Source: a virus. From it: 35,425 nucleotides of DNA. Each line of letters starts with the position of its first letter. Within the stretch, counting starts at the first letter, position 1. Shown here piece by piece: positions 1-6,823 of this stretch. The DNA lies in IMG/VR virus record IMGVR_UViG_3300049733_000280, positions 1-35,425 of that record; one strand, given 5' to 3'. The translations under genes and the position numbers were made by a program. The notes below the pieces were generated by a model. The model was not told the origin of the DNA. It searched no databases and saw nothing but the letters and a program-made list of their open reading frames with translations.

Positions 1-127
1 ACCGCGTATCCTTCAATCGTGATATATCGATTCGCATACCCGGCGAGCCAAGAGACGCGAGTGTCATAAGATAGCGCCCGGTCTTCGAGCATCTTGGCCA
101 TGTCTTCAAGATCGAGTTGATAAGGAA
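1..127. repeat. Terminal direct repeat, left copy (circular closure)
   Basis: These 127 bases are identical to 35299-35425. A perfect overlap of exactly 127 nt is what a de Bruijn assembler leaves when it closes a circle with k=127, so the two ends are one locus and the molecule is about 35,298 bp. A gene reads through the join in a single frame, which supports circularity over two separate copies. A true short terminal redundancy is the alternative. Confidence 0.93.
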
Positions 128-299
128 CTAAAAGACCCTCGTTAAAACCGAACTGAAACGGTGACCCACCGCCGATAGCCGGTAACTGTTGTGGTATTGC
201 GCCCATCAGGCCATTAAGACCGGACAGCCCGTACAAGCCCGCGAGATCGTGACTGTCACAACAGCCCATCCCCGATTGACAACCTTGGCAGCAAGACAT
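1..299 (-). CDS. Cys-rich tail-anchored virion-type protein, N-terminal part (continues at 35298-34956)
   Basis: This is the first part of a 213-residue protein whose gene crosses the artificial ends. The ATG at 299 overlaps the upstream stop as TGATG, so translation is coupled. About 66 residues precede the methionine at base 101, and the reading frame joins the 34956-35425 segment exactly. The N-terminus is rich in cysteine (MSCCQGCQSGMGCC), followed by a Gly/Leu-rich stretch. The whole protein ends in a single membrane segment and a two-residue basic tail. It sits in a run of similar tail-anchored proteins, so a role in a virion membrane or vertex is plausible; I do not recognise the family. 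Confidence 0.85.
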   Translation of the reverse strand, partial: MSCCQGCQSGMGCCDSHDLAGLYGLSGLNGLMGAIPQQLPAIGGGSPFQFGFNEGLLVPYQLDLEDMAKMLEDRALSYDTRVSWLAGYANRYITIEGYA

Positions 300-1237
300 C
301 AAGAGGCCCTCCTATATCTGACTGTCGTTGTTCTGCCGTCGTCACTTTTGCCCAATAGCAGCAGGCCCCCGAGGGCGAGCCATATCCACCACGGCAGTTT
401 TTTCAATTCATCGAAAAGTCCCCCTGCCCCCTCTGGCAACGGCGAAACGGCCTGCGTTTTTGGCACGCAAATCCCCCTCGCTTGATCAAACACAGTTCCT
501 GGAGTAGTGCATCGAGGGATGGGCTTACACTGGCGTGTTACCGGATCGAGGTAATAACCCGTAGGGCATTTCTGTTGCTGTGGCGCTGGCGGCTTCTGTT
601 GAGGCGCTGGTGGTTTGGGAGCCGGAGGTGGAGCCTGTTGTTGCGGCGGCTTCTGTTGTTGAGACGGTCCCGTTTGCGCAGGCGGAAATGGGACACACTT
701 GTTTTGATCGGGATGCCCTATCGGGTAAGGGTGATAAGTCCCACCTGGACATGCCGGAGGAAGATTTGGTTGCTGTGTCGATGGTGACGTCGGTAATGGT
801 TGTTGTGGCGCAGGCGGTACAGGCAATTCGTAAAAGACCGGATTGTAGGGCGTCAGAAATGGATCGGGGATATAGGGCAACCCGTAAAACGGGAAAGAAA
901 CATCAGGTAATAGCCCCTGCTCAAGAGTCGGAATTTCGAACGATCCCGCCGAGGCGTCTTCAGCCGCAAAACCAGCGGCCTGCGCAGGATCGAGGCCCAT
1001 GCCCAAATAAAAATCATAGTAAGCGCCAAATAGATCGGATTCATTACCGCCTGAAGAGTAGCCGGAGTCTCCGTACTCCGCGCCTGTATCGAAGCCATAG
1101 CCATAATAGAAATCACCGCCCGCGCCGTAATCGAAACCTCCCCCGCCATAATCACTAGTCCCGTACTCAATGACCGCGCCATTGTCGTAGTAGCTGCCAT
1201 CGTCGGAGTAATCGTAGTAATCGTAGTCTTCGTACAT
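299..1237 (-). CDS. Tyr/Gly- and Pro-rich tail-anchored protein (312 aa)
   Basis: Residues 1-80 are dominated by Tyr, Asp and Gly. A Pro/Gln-rich linker (about 145-225) follows, then two short Cys motifs (CPTGYYLDPVTRQC and a CTTPG...GICVP copy). A membrane segment near residues 282-298 (WWIWLALGGLLLLG) is followed by a short basic tail. No signal peptide is visible, so it is a predicted C-terminal anchor with a long extra-membrane region. The start overlaps the preceding small gene as TGATG, and the stop overlaps the next gene. The composition suits a surface or vertex structural protein, with the Pro-rich part as a stalk. The function is inferred from composition and neighbours, not homology. 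Confidence 0.8.
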   Translation of the reverse strand: MYEDYDYYDYSDDGSYYDNGAVIEYGTSDYGGGGFDYGAGGDFYYGYGFDTGAEYGDSGYSSGGNESDLFGAYYDFYLGMGLDPAQAAGFAAEDASAGSFEIPTLEQGLLPDVSFPFYGLPYIPDPFLTPYNPVFYELPVPPAPQQPLPTSPSTQQPNLPPACPGGTYHPYPIGHPDQNKCVPFPPAQTGPSQQQKPPQQQAPPPAPKPPAPQQKPPAPQQQKCPTGYYLDPVTRQCKPIPRCTTPGTVFDQARGICVPKTQAVSPLPEGAGGLFDELKKLPWWIWLALGGLLLLGKSDDGRTTTVRYRRAS

Positions 1238-1407
1238 CAGCGCCTCTTAAAAAGCCAAATCAACAGACCGACAAAACCAAGCGTCAGAAGCCCTGAAAAC
1301 ATTGGCCGTTCGCAGCGTTGAGTCTCGGGATTCCAGATAAGCCCATGTCTTGAACAATCTGGAATCGGCTTTTCCCTTCCCTCTCGCTTGTTGTAATAAG
1401 TCGCCAC
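1237..1407 (-). CDS. Small Cys-motif tail-anchored protein, GTG start (56 aa)
   Basis: The frame opens at a GTG at 1407, five bases past the upstream stop (TGA 1414-1412), and ends in a TGATG overlap with the 312-aa gene. The protein has a basic Tyr/Lys/Arg-rich start and a Cys motif (DCSRHGLIWNPETQRC) that mirrors the Cys motifs of the next gene. A membrane segment (LLTLGFVGLLIWLF) and a KRR tail follow. The shared motif, the membrane segment and coupling on both sides support a real gene. There is a weak GAGGGG about 11 bases upstream, so initiation probably depends on coupling. Confidence 0.72.
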   Translation of the reverse strand: MATYYNKREGREKPIPDCSRHGLIWNPETQRCERPMFSGLLTLGFVGLLIWLFKRR

Positions 1408-1411
1408 ACGC

Positions 1412-1804
1412 TCAACGTCCCCTCTTTCCCAGCATGAACAACAAGACCCCGCCGACTAACAGCATGAGTGTTGTTTGTGAAAGTTGAATCCCGCTCCCCG
1501 GTGGTTGCGGCTGAACTCCGGGCATAGGCGCGGGCATGGGAATTGGTTGCGGCGACGGAGTTGGATAGCTTGGATAAGGCGGATAGCCGGCTACTTCTAA
1601 AGTAGCCACTTGAGCGGCCCGCTCTATCGCTCGATTGATTGAGTCCGCGTACCACGGTTCTTCATAGTTTGTCGTCGCTGTAGGTGTCCCCGTTGTTCTT
1701 GGCGTGGTCGTGTCTTCAACAGGGACAATGCCGTAGTCATAAGAAACATAAGGCAATTGAAAAAATTGATCGGCAATGGGTTCGATCTCTAAATAGTTGT
1801 TCAT
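1412..1804 (-). CDS. Pro-rich tail-anchored protein (130 aa)
   Basis: I chose the ATG at 1804 because it overlaps the protease stop as ATGA and has GGGAG upstream; a longer in-frame start exists at 1819. The N-terminal 80 residues are acidic to neutral. A Pro/Met-rich linker of alternating PxP units precedes a single membrane segment (LMLLVGGVLLFMLG), and the protein ends KRGR. The architecture matches the neighbouring 312-, 213- and 56-residue proteins: soluble domain, Pro-rich stalk, one C-terminal membrane helix, very short basic tail. Likely a virion membrane protein; the family is not recognised. Confidence 0.8.
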   Translation of the reverse strand: MNNYLEIEPIADQFFQLPYVSYDYGIVPVEDTTTPRTTGTPTATTNYEEPWYADSINRAIERAAQVATLEVAGYPPYPSYPTPSPQPIPMPAPMPGVQPQPPGSGIQLSQTTLMLLVGGVLLFMLGKRGR

Positions 1805-2388
1805 TGAAAAATCTCCCATGCGAGTTCAAACCCGCCGTCTAAAGTTTTTTGTCTCCATCCCATCGGTTGGTCTTTTGCTACCGCATCGAGCGCGATTGTT
1901 TCTCCGTTCGGTAAAAACACTTCGACATACACGTGTGAAGCCTCTTCACCGTTGACCCACTGAGCGACGAATCGAGGCCGAATGCCGAGACACAGCGCCA
2001 GCGTTGCGAGCAATACTGACAGGCTTACGCAGTCGCCTCTCTTCAATTCGAGCGTGCGTCTTGCGTCTTGTAGTGTCTGTTGATTTATTGGGTGTGGCTC
2101 ATAGGTGATGTTCTGAATCACCCAATTGAACAGAGAGCGTATGGCGTCTCGGCTGTTGTAATCAGGTGCTATTCGATAGGCTGTCTTGATATTTTCTGGA
2201 TCGTTGAAGCCGCTGTAGTCAGGCCCGATTCGCCCTAGTACAGCGTCTCGCATTGCGTCGAGCGTTTGAAATGTTCCCGCGTCACCATCAAGTAACGCTC
2301 GATATTCGATAGAAGGGGAGACGGCGGGCGCTGCGACATCAGCGAGTTGATAGTTGCCGGTCGTGGGAAGCGCCCTTTGTGCCGTCAT
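1801..2388 (-). CDS. Transglutaminase-like cysteine protease (195 aa)
   Basis: The fold is recognisable by its three catalytic blocks: Cys120 in KRGDCVSLS, His152 in EASHVYVEV and Asp168 in IALDAV, in the order and spacing of the transglutaminase-like (arylamine-transferase/papain-like) superfamily. The ATG at 2388 has GAGG upstream; ATG 2418 in the same frame is an alternative. It is the first gene of the structural module and is coupled by ATGA to a membrane-protein gene. In viruses such domains can act in capsid protein processing or in peptidoglycan hydrolysis during entry. The position ahead of virion-type genes favours one of these, but the substrate is unknown. Confidence 0.82.
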   Translation of the reverse strand: MTAQRALPTTGNYQLADVAAPAVSPSIEYRALLDGDAGTFQTLDAMRDAVLGRIGPDYSGFNDPENIKTAYRIAPDYNSRDAIRSLFNWVIQNITYEPHPINQQTLQDARRTLELKRGDCVSLSVLLATLALCLGIRPRFVAQWVNGEEASHVYVEVFLPNGETIALDAVAKDQPMGWRQKTLDGGFELAWEIFQ

Positions 2389-2430
2389 AGTCAAGACCTC
2401 AATCGGCCTGGCAACCATCAACGGGCGCAA

Positions 2431-2619
2431 GAAACCACAGAAGATTGTAAGGTGTCAAGCCCTATAAAGGTTGACAGATATTAGATTTAAGGCGTATATG
2501 CTTTATGTTCGTTAAGTGGATTCAACGATTGATCAATCGTGTTTCAATCTGAAGTCCTCTGAAGATTCTAGCTAAACTCAGCGAAAAATATTTTTCGCTC
2601 TTATGTGGGAAGGAGCCAA
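2431..2619. promoter_or_regulatory. Divergent control region with promoter and two palindromes
   Basis: This gap separates the minus structural module from the plus block. A plus-strand sigma70-type promoter is visible: TTGACA at 2471-2476 and TATATG at 2495-2500, spaced 18 bases. Downstream are a perfect 16-bp palindrome at 2525-2540 (ACGATTGA and its complement) and a perfect 20-bp palindrome at 2580-2599 (AGCGAAAAAT and its complement), the latter ending eight bases before the Shine-Dalgarno site. Either could be an operator; in RNA the second would form a hairpin just before the ribosome site. I could not pick a convincing minus-strand promoter. Confidence 0.6.
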
Positions 2620-4023
2620 ATGCCAAGAAGAAAAGCCGCTGAAGTTGAATTGCTCCCGCCTGAAGAAGACCAACCAATCCGAGGCCGCAAGAAATTGGTC
2701 GAAGCCGAGCACACTATCAAATATTCCGCGCCCGTTCCTGTCACTGTCGAAGATGAACCGGCAGAAGACGAATCTTTTTCTGACGTGGACATTGTTGAGA
2801 CGGAGAGAAAACAAAAGCGTAAGACTGCGAAGACCGAACGAGACGAGCTGCGCAAGAAAATGCTGAGCCATGGCGTAACGGCAGCTAGTCCGTTGAAACT
2901 TATCATCGAGAAATACGCACACAGCGATGGTCCTGATTCCGGTACAACAGCAGAAAAATCCCATTGCACAAAATACGGTTGTGATGAAGCGCATCTTTTA
3001 AGCCAAGACTACATGAACGTTGCGGCAAGATGGGGCGCAGGCCGTTACTGGTTTACCCTCTACAAAGATGGAACGATAGTTACCCAATGGGAAAAAAAAC
3101 TAGAACTGCCCTCTGGCCCGGTGATTCAGCGCGTCAATCCGAATGATCCCAATTCCCCGCAAGTAATCGTCCAGACAACCAACGGCGACGGCCAAGCGCA
3201 GCAAATCCCGATGTCAATCAAAGACATCATGAAAACTCAACGCGAGGCTTTGAAAGAACAACTCGAAATGGCCAAGCTCATGCGCGAGGCTTATGGTTTC
3301 GCGCCTGAGCAATCACAACAGCAACAGCAAACAACCGACCCCGAGTTGGCCGCATTACAACTAATCACAAAAAATCCCGACGTGATGGAAAAGATCGCCG
3401 GAGGCATCGCTAAATCGATCTTCGGTGGCAAGGGGGTTGCCGACGACACGCCCTGGTGGGCCGACATCCTGAAAGACTCAATAACGACAGGCCAATTAGC
3501 GCCAACAGTTCAAGGAGTCGTCAAGGCTCTATTCCCTAACGGTCTGTTTGGAGGTCTATTCCCCGGAGGAAATAATGGGCAAGCGCAGGTGGCTACGGCG
3601 CCACTTCAGACAAACAGACCCGTTGATAATCAACAATCAACCGATGGGCGAACTGTTATTGCTCAAGAAATCCCGCAAGGCAATCAGAGTCTACAACCGG
3701 CAAATGGAGAAGTTGATCAGCAAGGCGGAATGCCGTTAGCGCCCCAAGATCCCTACGCGCAAATGTTGACAGGCGTTATTACGACGCTCGCCAATAACGG
3801 TCCGGTCGAAGACGCCGTTAGGCGCGTTGACGGTTTCTTGCTCATGGCGCCGCAATACACCGAGACCATTGACGCTCAATTCTCACAACCCGCTGAAAAT
3901 TTACTTGGCGCAATTTCGACAATCCCCGGATGCGAACAGATCGCACAGACCGAACACGCAAAGGGATGGATTGAGAGTTTTCAAGCAAAGTTCTTTGAAG
4001 AGAGTCAGGAGGGCGAAGAATGA
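2620..4023 (+). CDS. Unrecognised large protein, possible virion or scaffold component (467 aa)
   Basis: The ATG at 2620 is preceded by GGAAGGAG at 2608-2615, which beats the upstream GTG at 2605. The N-terminal 95 residues are charged and look disordered. A compact region around residues 105-190 contains two Cys-containing motifs (CTKYGCDEAH) and a predicted beta-rich segment (RYWFTLYKDGTIVTQW). A helical, Gln-rich segment follows, then Gly/Pro-rich loops and a helical C-terminus. No membrane segment or catalytic motif is seen. It leads a compact operon of overlapping genes behind a good promoter. The function is unknown. Confidence 0.85.
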   Translation: MPRRKAAEVELLPPEEDQPIRGRKKLVEAEHTIKYSAPVPVTVEDEPAEDESFSDVDIVETERKQKRKTAKTERDELRKKMLSHGVTAASPLKLIIEKYAHSDGPDSGTTAEKSHCTKYGCDEAHLLSQDYMNVAARWGAGRYWFTLYKDGTIVTQWEKKLELPSGPVIQRVNPNDPNSPQVIVQTTNGDGQAQQIPMSIKDIMKTQREALKEQLEMAKLMREAYGFAPEQSQQQQQTTDPELAALQLITKNPDVMEKIAGGIAKSIFGGKGVADDTPWWADILKDSITTGQLAPTVQGVVKALFPNGLFGGLFPGGNNGQAQVATAPLQTNRPVDNQQSTDGRTVIAQEIPQGNQSLQPANGEVDQQGGMPLAPQDPYAQMLTGVITTLANNGPVEDAVRRVDGFLLMAPQYTETIDAQFSQPAENLLGAISTIPGCEQIAQTEHAKGWIESFQAKFFEESQEGEE

Positions 4024-4193
4024 AGAGGGAAACCAAGCAAAGACTGTGCGGCCTGTTTGGTCACCGGGCAATTGTTCCGTTGACACTTTCCTCGCTATTC
4101 ATCGCGTTATGCAGATATAGGGATGAGCAAGGCTACGCCTATCGTTGTTTTCGCTGTATCTGTGGCGGCGCAATTGGAAAATTTGGGAGATAA
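4020..4193 (+). CDS. Small Cys-rich zinc-finger-like protein (57 aa)
   Basis: The ATG overlaps the upstream stop as ATGA, with AGGAGG seven bases before it. The product has a hydrophobic patch near residues 18-30 and a cluster of cysteines at the end (RCFRCICGG), plus CGLFGH near the start. This spacing suggests a small metal-binding fold. It ends three bases before the next start, so it is part of the operon. Confidence 0.68.
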   Translation: MKRETKQRLCGLFGHRAIVPLTLSSLFIALCRYRDEQGYAYRCFRCICGGAIGKFGR

Positions 4194-4196
4194 ATT

Positions 4197-4592
4197 ATGA
4201 ACCTCGACATCGGCTCTCTCTTCCCCGACCTCGAAGCCCTCACGCCTGATGGCCGATGGAAGATGCTTCAGGATTGGCTTGCGAAGAATCCCGAGTATGG
4301 AGAACGGGTTGATAGATGGTCAACACAGACGGTTGACAGAGTATTTACCGAAATCTGTCTTATGGCGACTGAAAGATATGGCGCGATTGCCGGCATGGTC
4401 CTCAGTTATCCAACAACGCAATCCAAACTCAAACGATCGATCGAAATCTTACAAGCCTGCTATCGAGAGAGAGCGGGGATAAATAATCAATCAGAAAAGG
4501 AGATCAAGAATGTCAGAAGAAAACAACAACCCAAAGGGCGAAGCGGAAAGAATCCCCCAAAGCCCTGGACTCGAAGGAAGCGGACAGGTTGA
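4197..4592 (+). CDS. Unrecognised protein (131 aa)
   Basis: The start follows the previous stop by three bases. The first 90 residues look like a compact helical domain with regular hydrophobics; the last 40 residues are basic and low-complexity. The basic tail overlaps the start of the next gene by 83 bases in another frame, so it may be a by-product of that overlap rather than a selected domain. No family recognised. Confidence 0.65.
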   Translation: MNLDIGSLFPDLEALTPDGRWKMLQDWLAKNPEYGERVDRWSTQTVDRVFTEICLMATERYGAIAGMVLSYPTTQSKLKRSIEILQACYRERAGINNQSEKEIKNVRRKQQPKGRSGKNPPKPWTRRKRTG

Positions 4593-4920
4593 GATCGAGA
4601 CTGGAGGTGTTTTCAATCAAGACTATCTCGAAGAGTCTGGCGCTTTCATTGACAATCCAATGCTCGCGCTTCTGAAGCCGCTCACTCAATATTTTGATTC
4701 AATCAAGCCAAAGGTTTTTAAGCCTCCGAAGACAGAACACAAGGTCAAAATCTTTTACTTACCCCCAGTGGCCCCCTTGGAACACATCGAAGCCATAGCG
4801 ACGACAATGGAAGCTTTTTTGAACGACGGCTATTGCTGTCATGGCCCAACGATCATCAACGATTACGTAATCATGGATTTTTCACGAAGGAAGGAGATCG
4901 AAGAGAATGAAAAGATATAG
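4510..4920 (+). CDS. Unrecognised protein, paralogue of the next gene (136 aa)
   Basis: AAAGGAGATCAAGA precedes the ATG. The first 60 residues are polar. The C-terminal half predicts alternating strands and a helix, and ends in DFSRRKEIEENEK. The next gene ends in a very similar stretch (VVSREKETEENEQ), and the bases there double as the Shine-Dalgarno site of the following gene. This suggests a tandem duplication of a roughly 60-residue domain. Function unknown. Confidence 0.72.
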   Translation: MSEENNNPKGEAERIPQSPGLEGSGQVEIETGGVFNQDYLEESGAFIDNPMLALLKPLTQYFDSIKPKVFKPPKTEHKVKIFYLPPVAPLEHIEAIATTMEAFLNDGYCCHGPTIINDYVIMDFSRRKEIEENEKI

Positions 4921-5131
4921 GCGCAGAAATTCCAGAGTCGAGATTGAGTACGAACACAAGCAAATTGTTGTCGATGTCAGCGACAAGAAGTCAATCCCGG
5001 ACCTGACGGAATATCTATCAGACGATAGCGGATGGTTTGTAGATACCGAGATCGTTTGTCCGCCAATCATTATTTTGGTTGTTAGCCGAGAAAAGGAGAC
5101 TGAAGAGAATGAGCAACAACAACAATCTTGA
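4907..5131 (+). CDS. Unrecognised small protein, paralogue of the previous gene (74 aa)
   Basis: The start lies inside the end of the previous gene, with AAGGAG about 13 bases upstream. After a basic start (MKRYRRRNSR) the body matches the pattern of the preceding protein: strand-rich, a DDSGWFV turn where the paralogue has NDGYCC, a hydrophobic strand, then SREKETEENE. It ends in a short Gln run that overlaps the start of the next gene. Confidence 0.7.
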   Translation: MKRYRRRNSRVEIEYEHKQIVVDVSDKKSIPDLTEYLSDDSGWFVDTEIVCPPIIILVVSREKETEENEQQQQS

Positions 5132-5498
5132 AATTGAACAGATAGCCTTAGAGCCTGAAGTCATGGAGTCTTTACCGTTTGATTTCGAGTTTATCACGTT
5201 TGCCTTGGGATTGGTCCCGATCTGCAACGGAGACGCCGCGATTAGTCTCGGGAATATTTCGAGCATCGCAAAAGCTGAAGAGGGCGACGGCTGGACACTA
5301 ACCATGGCCAACGACGAAGAATACGACCTGGGTCTTGACGACATGATCACCCTCGAACGGCTTTTGAAAGATCGAAAAGCCAAACGAAAAGAGAATATCA
5401 AAGACGAAATCAGCGCGCAGTTACAAGCCCAAAGCGAATTACAAAACAATGTCTCACCGGGCCGAATCGTCGGAGTTGGCAAGAAAGGCTTTCACTGA
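5109..5498 (+). CDS. Unrecognised acidic protein (129 aa)
   Basis: I chose the ATG at 5109 because AAGGAGACTGAAGAGA precedes it; the same leader serves the upstream paralogue. The protein is acidic, starts with an Asn run, has a predicted mixed alpha/beta core to about residue 85 and ends in a Lys/Glu-rich helix. It is the last gene before a terminator. No family recognised. Confidence 0.72.
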   Translation: MSNNNNLEIEQIALEPEVMESLPFDFEFITFALGLVPICNGDAAISLGNISSIAKAEEGDGWTLTMANDEEYDLGLDDMITLERLLKDRKAKRKENIKDEISAQLQAQSELQNNVSPGRIVGVGKKGFH

Positions 5499-5532
5499 CA
5501 ATCTGATTGTTGGCGAATCCTCCTACCGATAA

Positions 5533-5560
5533 GGGGCCGACTCTTCGGCCCTATTTTTAT
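5533..5560 (+). terminator. Rho-independent terminator
   Basis: A 7-8 bp GC-rich stem (GGGCCGA / TCGGCCC) with a CTCT loop is followed by ATTTTTAT. It closes the plus operon that starts at 2620. Confidence 0.85.
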
Positions 5561-5637
5561 TCCCACCAAAGATTCTTAGGCAATATCTATCAATCGCCTA
5601 AAGATCACTGTTTTCTCGATCTACCGTGATTTTTCTA

Positions 5638-5666
5638 TTGATTCAAACGCGAGTTTGATTTATATT
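5638..5666 (+). promoter_or_regulatory. Promoter with an operator-like palindrome in its spacer
   Basis: TTGATT at 5638-5643 and TATATT at 5661-5666 are 17 bases apart, a good sigma70 match. The spacer holds an inverted repeat, TCAAAC-GCGA-GTTTGA (5643-5658), placed where a repressor would block RNA polymerase. It would drive the 5716-6804 genes. The stretch 5561-5637 has no gene, only a weak hairpin (TTAGGC/GCCTAA). Confidence 0.65.
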
Positions 5667-5715
5667 CTTTTCATCGCAGCGGCAGTTAAGCCGCCGATAA
5701 TCGGAGGAAAAGAAA

Positions 5716-5928
5716 ATGGCATATTGCGACTCAATCCAAATCACTAAAGCGGCTCGGGAGATGGGCGGTCGGCCCGAGTTTGAAAAGACCGTTGGAATCG
5801 GTGACGAGCGCTTGACCCTGTTCCGACTCCCCAACGGGAGCTACGTGATTGAAACCAACGGCGATCCGATTTTTGAAGATGAAAATCAAGAGGCTTTCGC
5901 GGAAGCTCTAAGCACGTTCAAGAAATAG
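5716..5928 (+). CDS. Unrecognised small protein (70 aa)
   Basis: GGAGG lies nine bases before the ATG. The product is a short mixed alpha/beta protein, slightly acidic, with no Cys cluster or membrane segment. Its stop codon overlaps the first base of the hammerhead ribozyme that follows, so its mRNA would be cut about 24 bases after the stop. Confidence 0.75.
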   Translation: MAYCDSIQITKAAREMGGRPEFEKTVGIGDERLTLFRLPNGSYVIETNGDPIFEDENQEAFAEALSTFKK

Positions 5929-5984
5929 CCGAAACGCCCTTTACTGGGCGTCTGCGTGAGCTGACTCCCACGCACTGATGAGGC
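5928..5984 (+). ncRNA. Type II hammerhead ribozyme (candidate)
   Basis: All conserved core parts are present in circularly permuted order. GAAA is at 5931-5934. Stem III is A5934-U5951 plus five GC pairs (CGCCC/GGGCG) with loop TTTACT. The cleavage triplet GUC ends at 5952. Stem I is TGCGTG/CACGCA (5953-5958 with 5969-5974) with a 10-base loop. CUGAUGA is at 5975-5981. Stem II is open and short: GGC 5982-5984 with GCC 5928-5930, only three pairs. With stems I and III closed and II open this is the type II layout known from bacteria and phages. It lies between two genes and would split their transcript after C5952. The weak point is the short stem II. Confidence 0.72.
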
Positions 5985-5996
5985 AAGTCAACAACT

Positions 5997-6011
5997 GCGG
6001 CCCACGCCGCG
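5997..6011 (+). promoter_or_regulatory. GC hairpin downstream of the ribozyme
   Basis: GCGGC-CCAC-GCCGC forms a stable short stem-loop in the leader of the next gene. After ribozyme cleavage it would lie near the new 5' end and could protect it. No U-tract follows, so it is not a terminator. Confidence 0.4.
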
Positions 6012-6038
6012 ATAACGCCGAGAGGCAAAGGAGAAATT

Positions 6039-6242
6039 ATGACGAACATGGAATTTAAAGAGAACCCCTACGACAGCAACGGAATCGTGCTGATTCCTGC
6101 CGACAGTGATAAGAATATTCCGACCACGGCGCAAGTTGAAAAGTTTATGGCGTCGGAACAAGGCGGCCAGTGGAAAGCGTCAGGCGGCTGGCACGCGACC
6201 GGCGACAGCAACGAAGTCTACATTCGTGTCGAGAAACGATAA
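6039..6242 (+). CDS. Unrecognised small protein (67 aa)
   Basis: AAAGGAGAAATT precedes the ATG. The protein has a mixed composition with a Trp/Gly-rich turn (QWKASGGWHATG) and a final strand. It is the first gene after the ribozyme and may be translated from the cleaved downstream RNA. Confidence 0.7.
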   Translation: MTNMEFKENPYDSNGIVLIPADSDKNIPTTAQVEKFMASEQGGQWKASGGWHATGDSNEVYIRVEKR

Positions 6243-6282
6243 GCGACGCCTCAATAATTTCCTTTGATACCGCGAGGAGAGA

Positions 6283-6567
6283 ATGTCAACTAGATACATG
6301 GTGACAGTAAAGTATGGCTTGTACCCGCTTGATCCTGAATGTCGTGGGGGCGGTGAAGTCCTCTACGACGGCTACGACAGCCAAGACGCAGCTTACGAGG
6401 CGACTCGCGCTCAGGAAGGAAAATTCCCCTACCAGAGGGTCGAGATCGACCGCAAGGTAGACGGTCGCTGGGTCCCGTTGACTGGGGGCCGCCGGAAACG
6501 CTTCCTGGCAGTGAGGGAGCGACGGTGGTTAAAATCCGCGGCGCAATTAATCAGTAGGACAGATTGA
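6283..6567 (+). CDS. Unrecognised protein (94 aa)
   Basis: GAGGAGA precedes the ATG. The first 65 residues look like a small alpha/beta domain (VTVKYGLYPLDPECRGGG), and the rest is basic. It lies seven bases before the next gene. No family recognised. Confidence 0.68.
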   Translation: MSTRYMVTVKYGLYPLDPECRGGGEVLYDGYDSQDAAYEATRAQEGKFPYQRVEIDRKVDGRWVPLTGGRRKRFLAVRERRWLKSAAQLISRTD

Positions 6568-6573
6568 AGCAAA

Positions 6574-6804
6574 ATGAAAATCACCAATCTCGAATTTTCC
6601 ACTATTGAAAAAGCGATTCTCTACGCACGCGCCGTGTCGGTCTTGATCGATCAAGGCGAGTCGAAGAAGCAAGCCAGAGGGATTGTTTCAAAAGAAAATC
6701 CCCAAAATATTCTCCGGCTAGCTCTAGGCTTCGAGAGACGAACGAGGGGCGGCGCCAGAGAGAACGCAGGTAGACGGAAAGATCAAAAGCAAAAGCCGGA
6801 GTGA
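6574..6804 (+). CDS. Small basic protein with RGGARENAGRRK tail (76 aa)
   Basis: A short helical domain is followed by RTRGGARENAGRRKD. This resembles the RGGARxGAGRK motif seen near the ends of many short phage and plasmid DNA-associated proteins; its role is uncertain. No strong Shine-Dalgarno is seen, so translation may be coupled to the gene seven bases upstream. A strong terminator follows at once. Confidence 0.68.
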   Translation: MKITNLEFSTIEKAILYARAVSVLIDQGESKKQARGIVSKENPQNILRLALGFERRTRGGARENAGRRKDQKQKPE

Positions 6805-6823
6805 TCTACTCCGGCTTTTTCTT
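6791..6823 (+). terminator. Rho-independent terminator
   Basis: An 11-bp stem (AAAAGCCGGAG / CTCCGGCTTTT) with a seven-base loop runs into TTTTTCTTTCT. It ends the plus block and overlaps the last codons of the gene. Confidence 0.92.

Noticed and set aside
580-1158. Plus-strand open frame of 192 codons
   Set aside because: It lies opposite the 312-aa membrane-protein gene, whose Pro/Gln/Gly-rich codons leave the other strand open; it has no ribosome site and no protein-like composition.
1284-1655. Minus-strand frame of 123 codons across the 56-aa gene
   Set aside because: It overlaps the well-supported 130-aa gene in another frame, lacks a ribosome site, and has no membrane segment or motif; the GTG-started 56-aa frame fits the coupling better.
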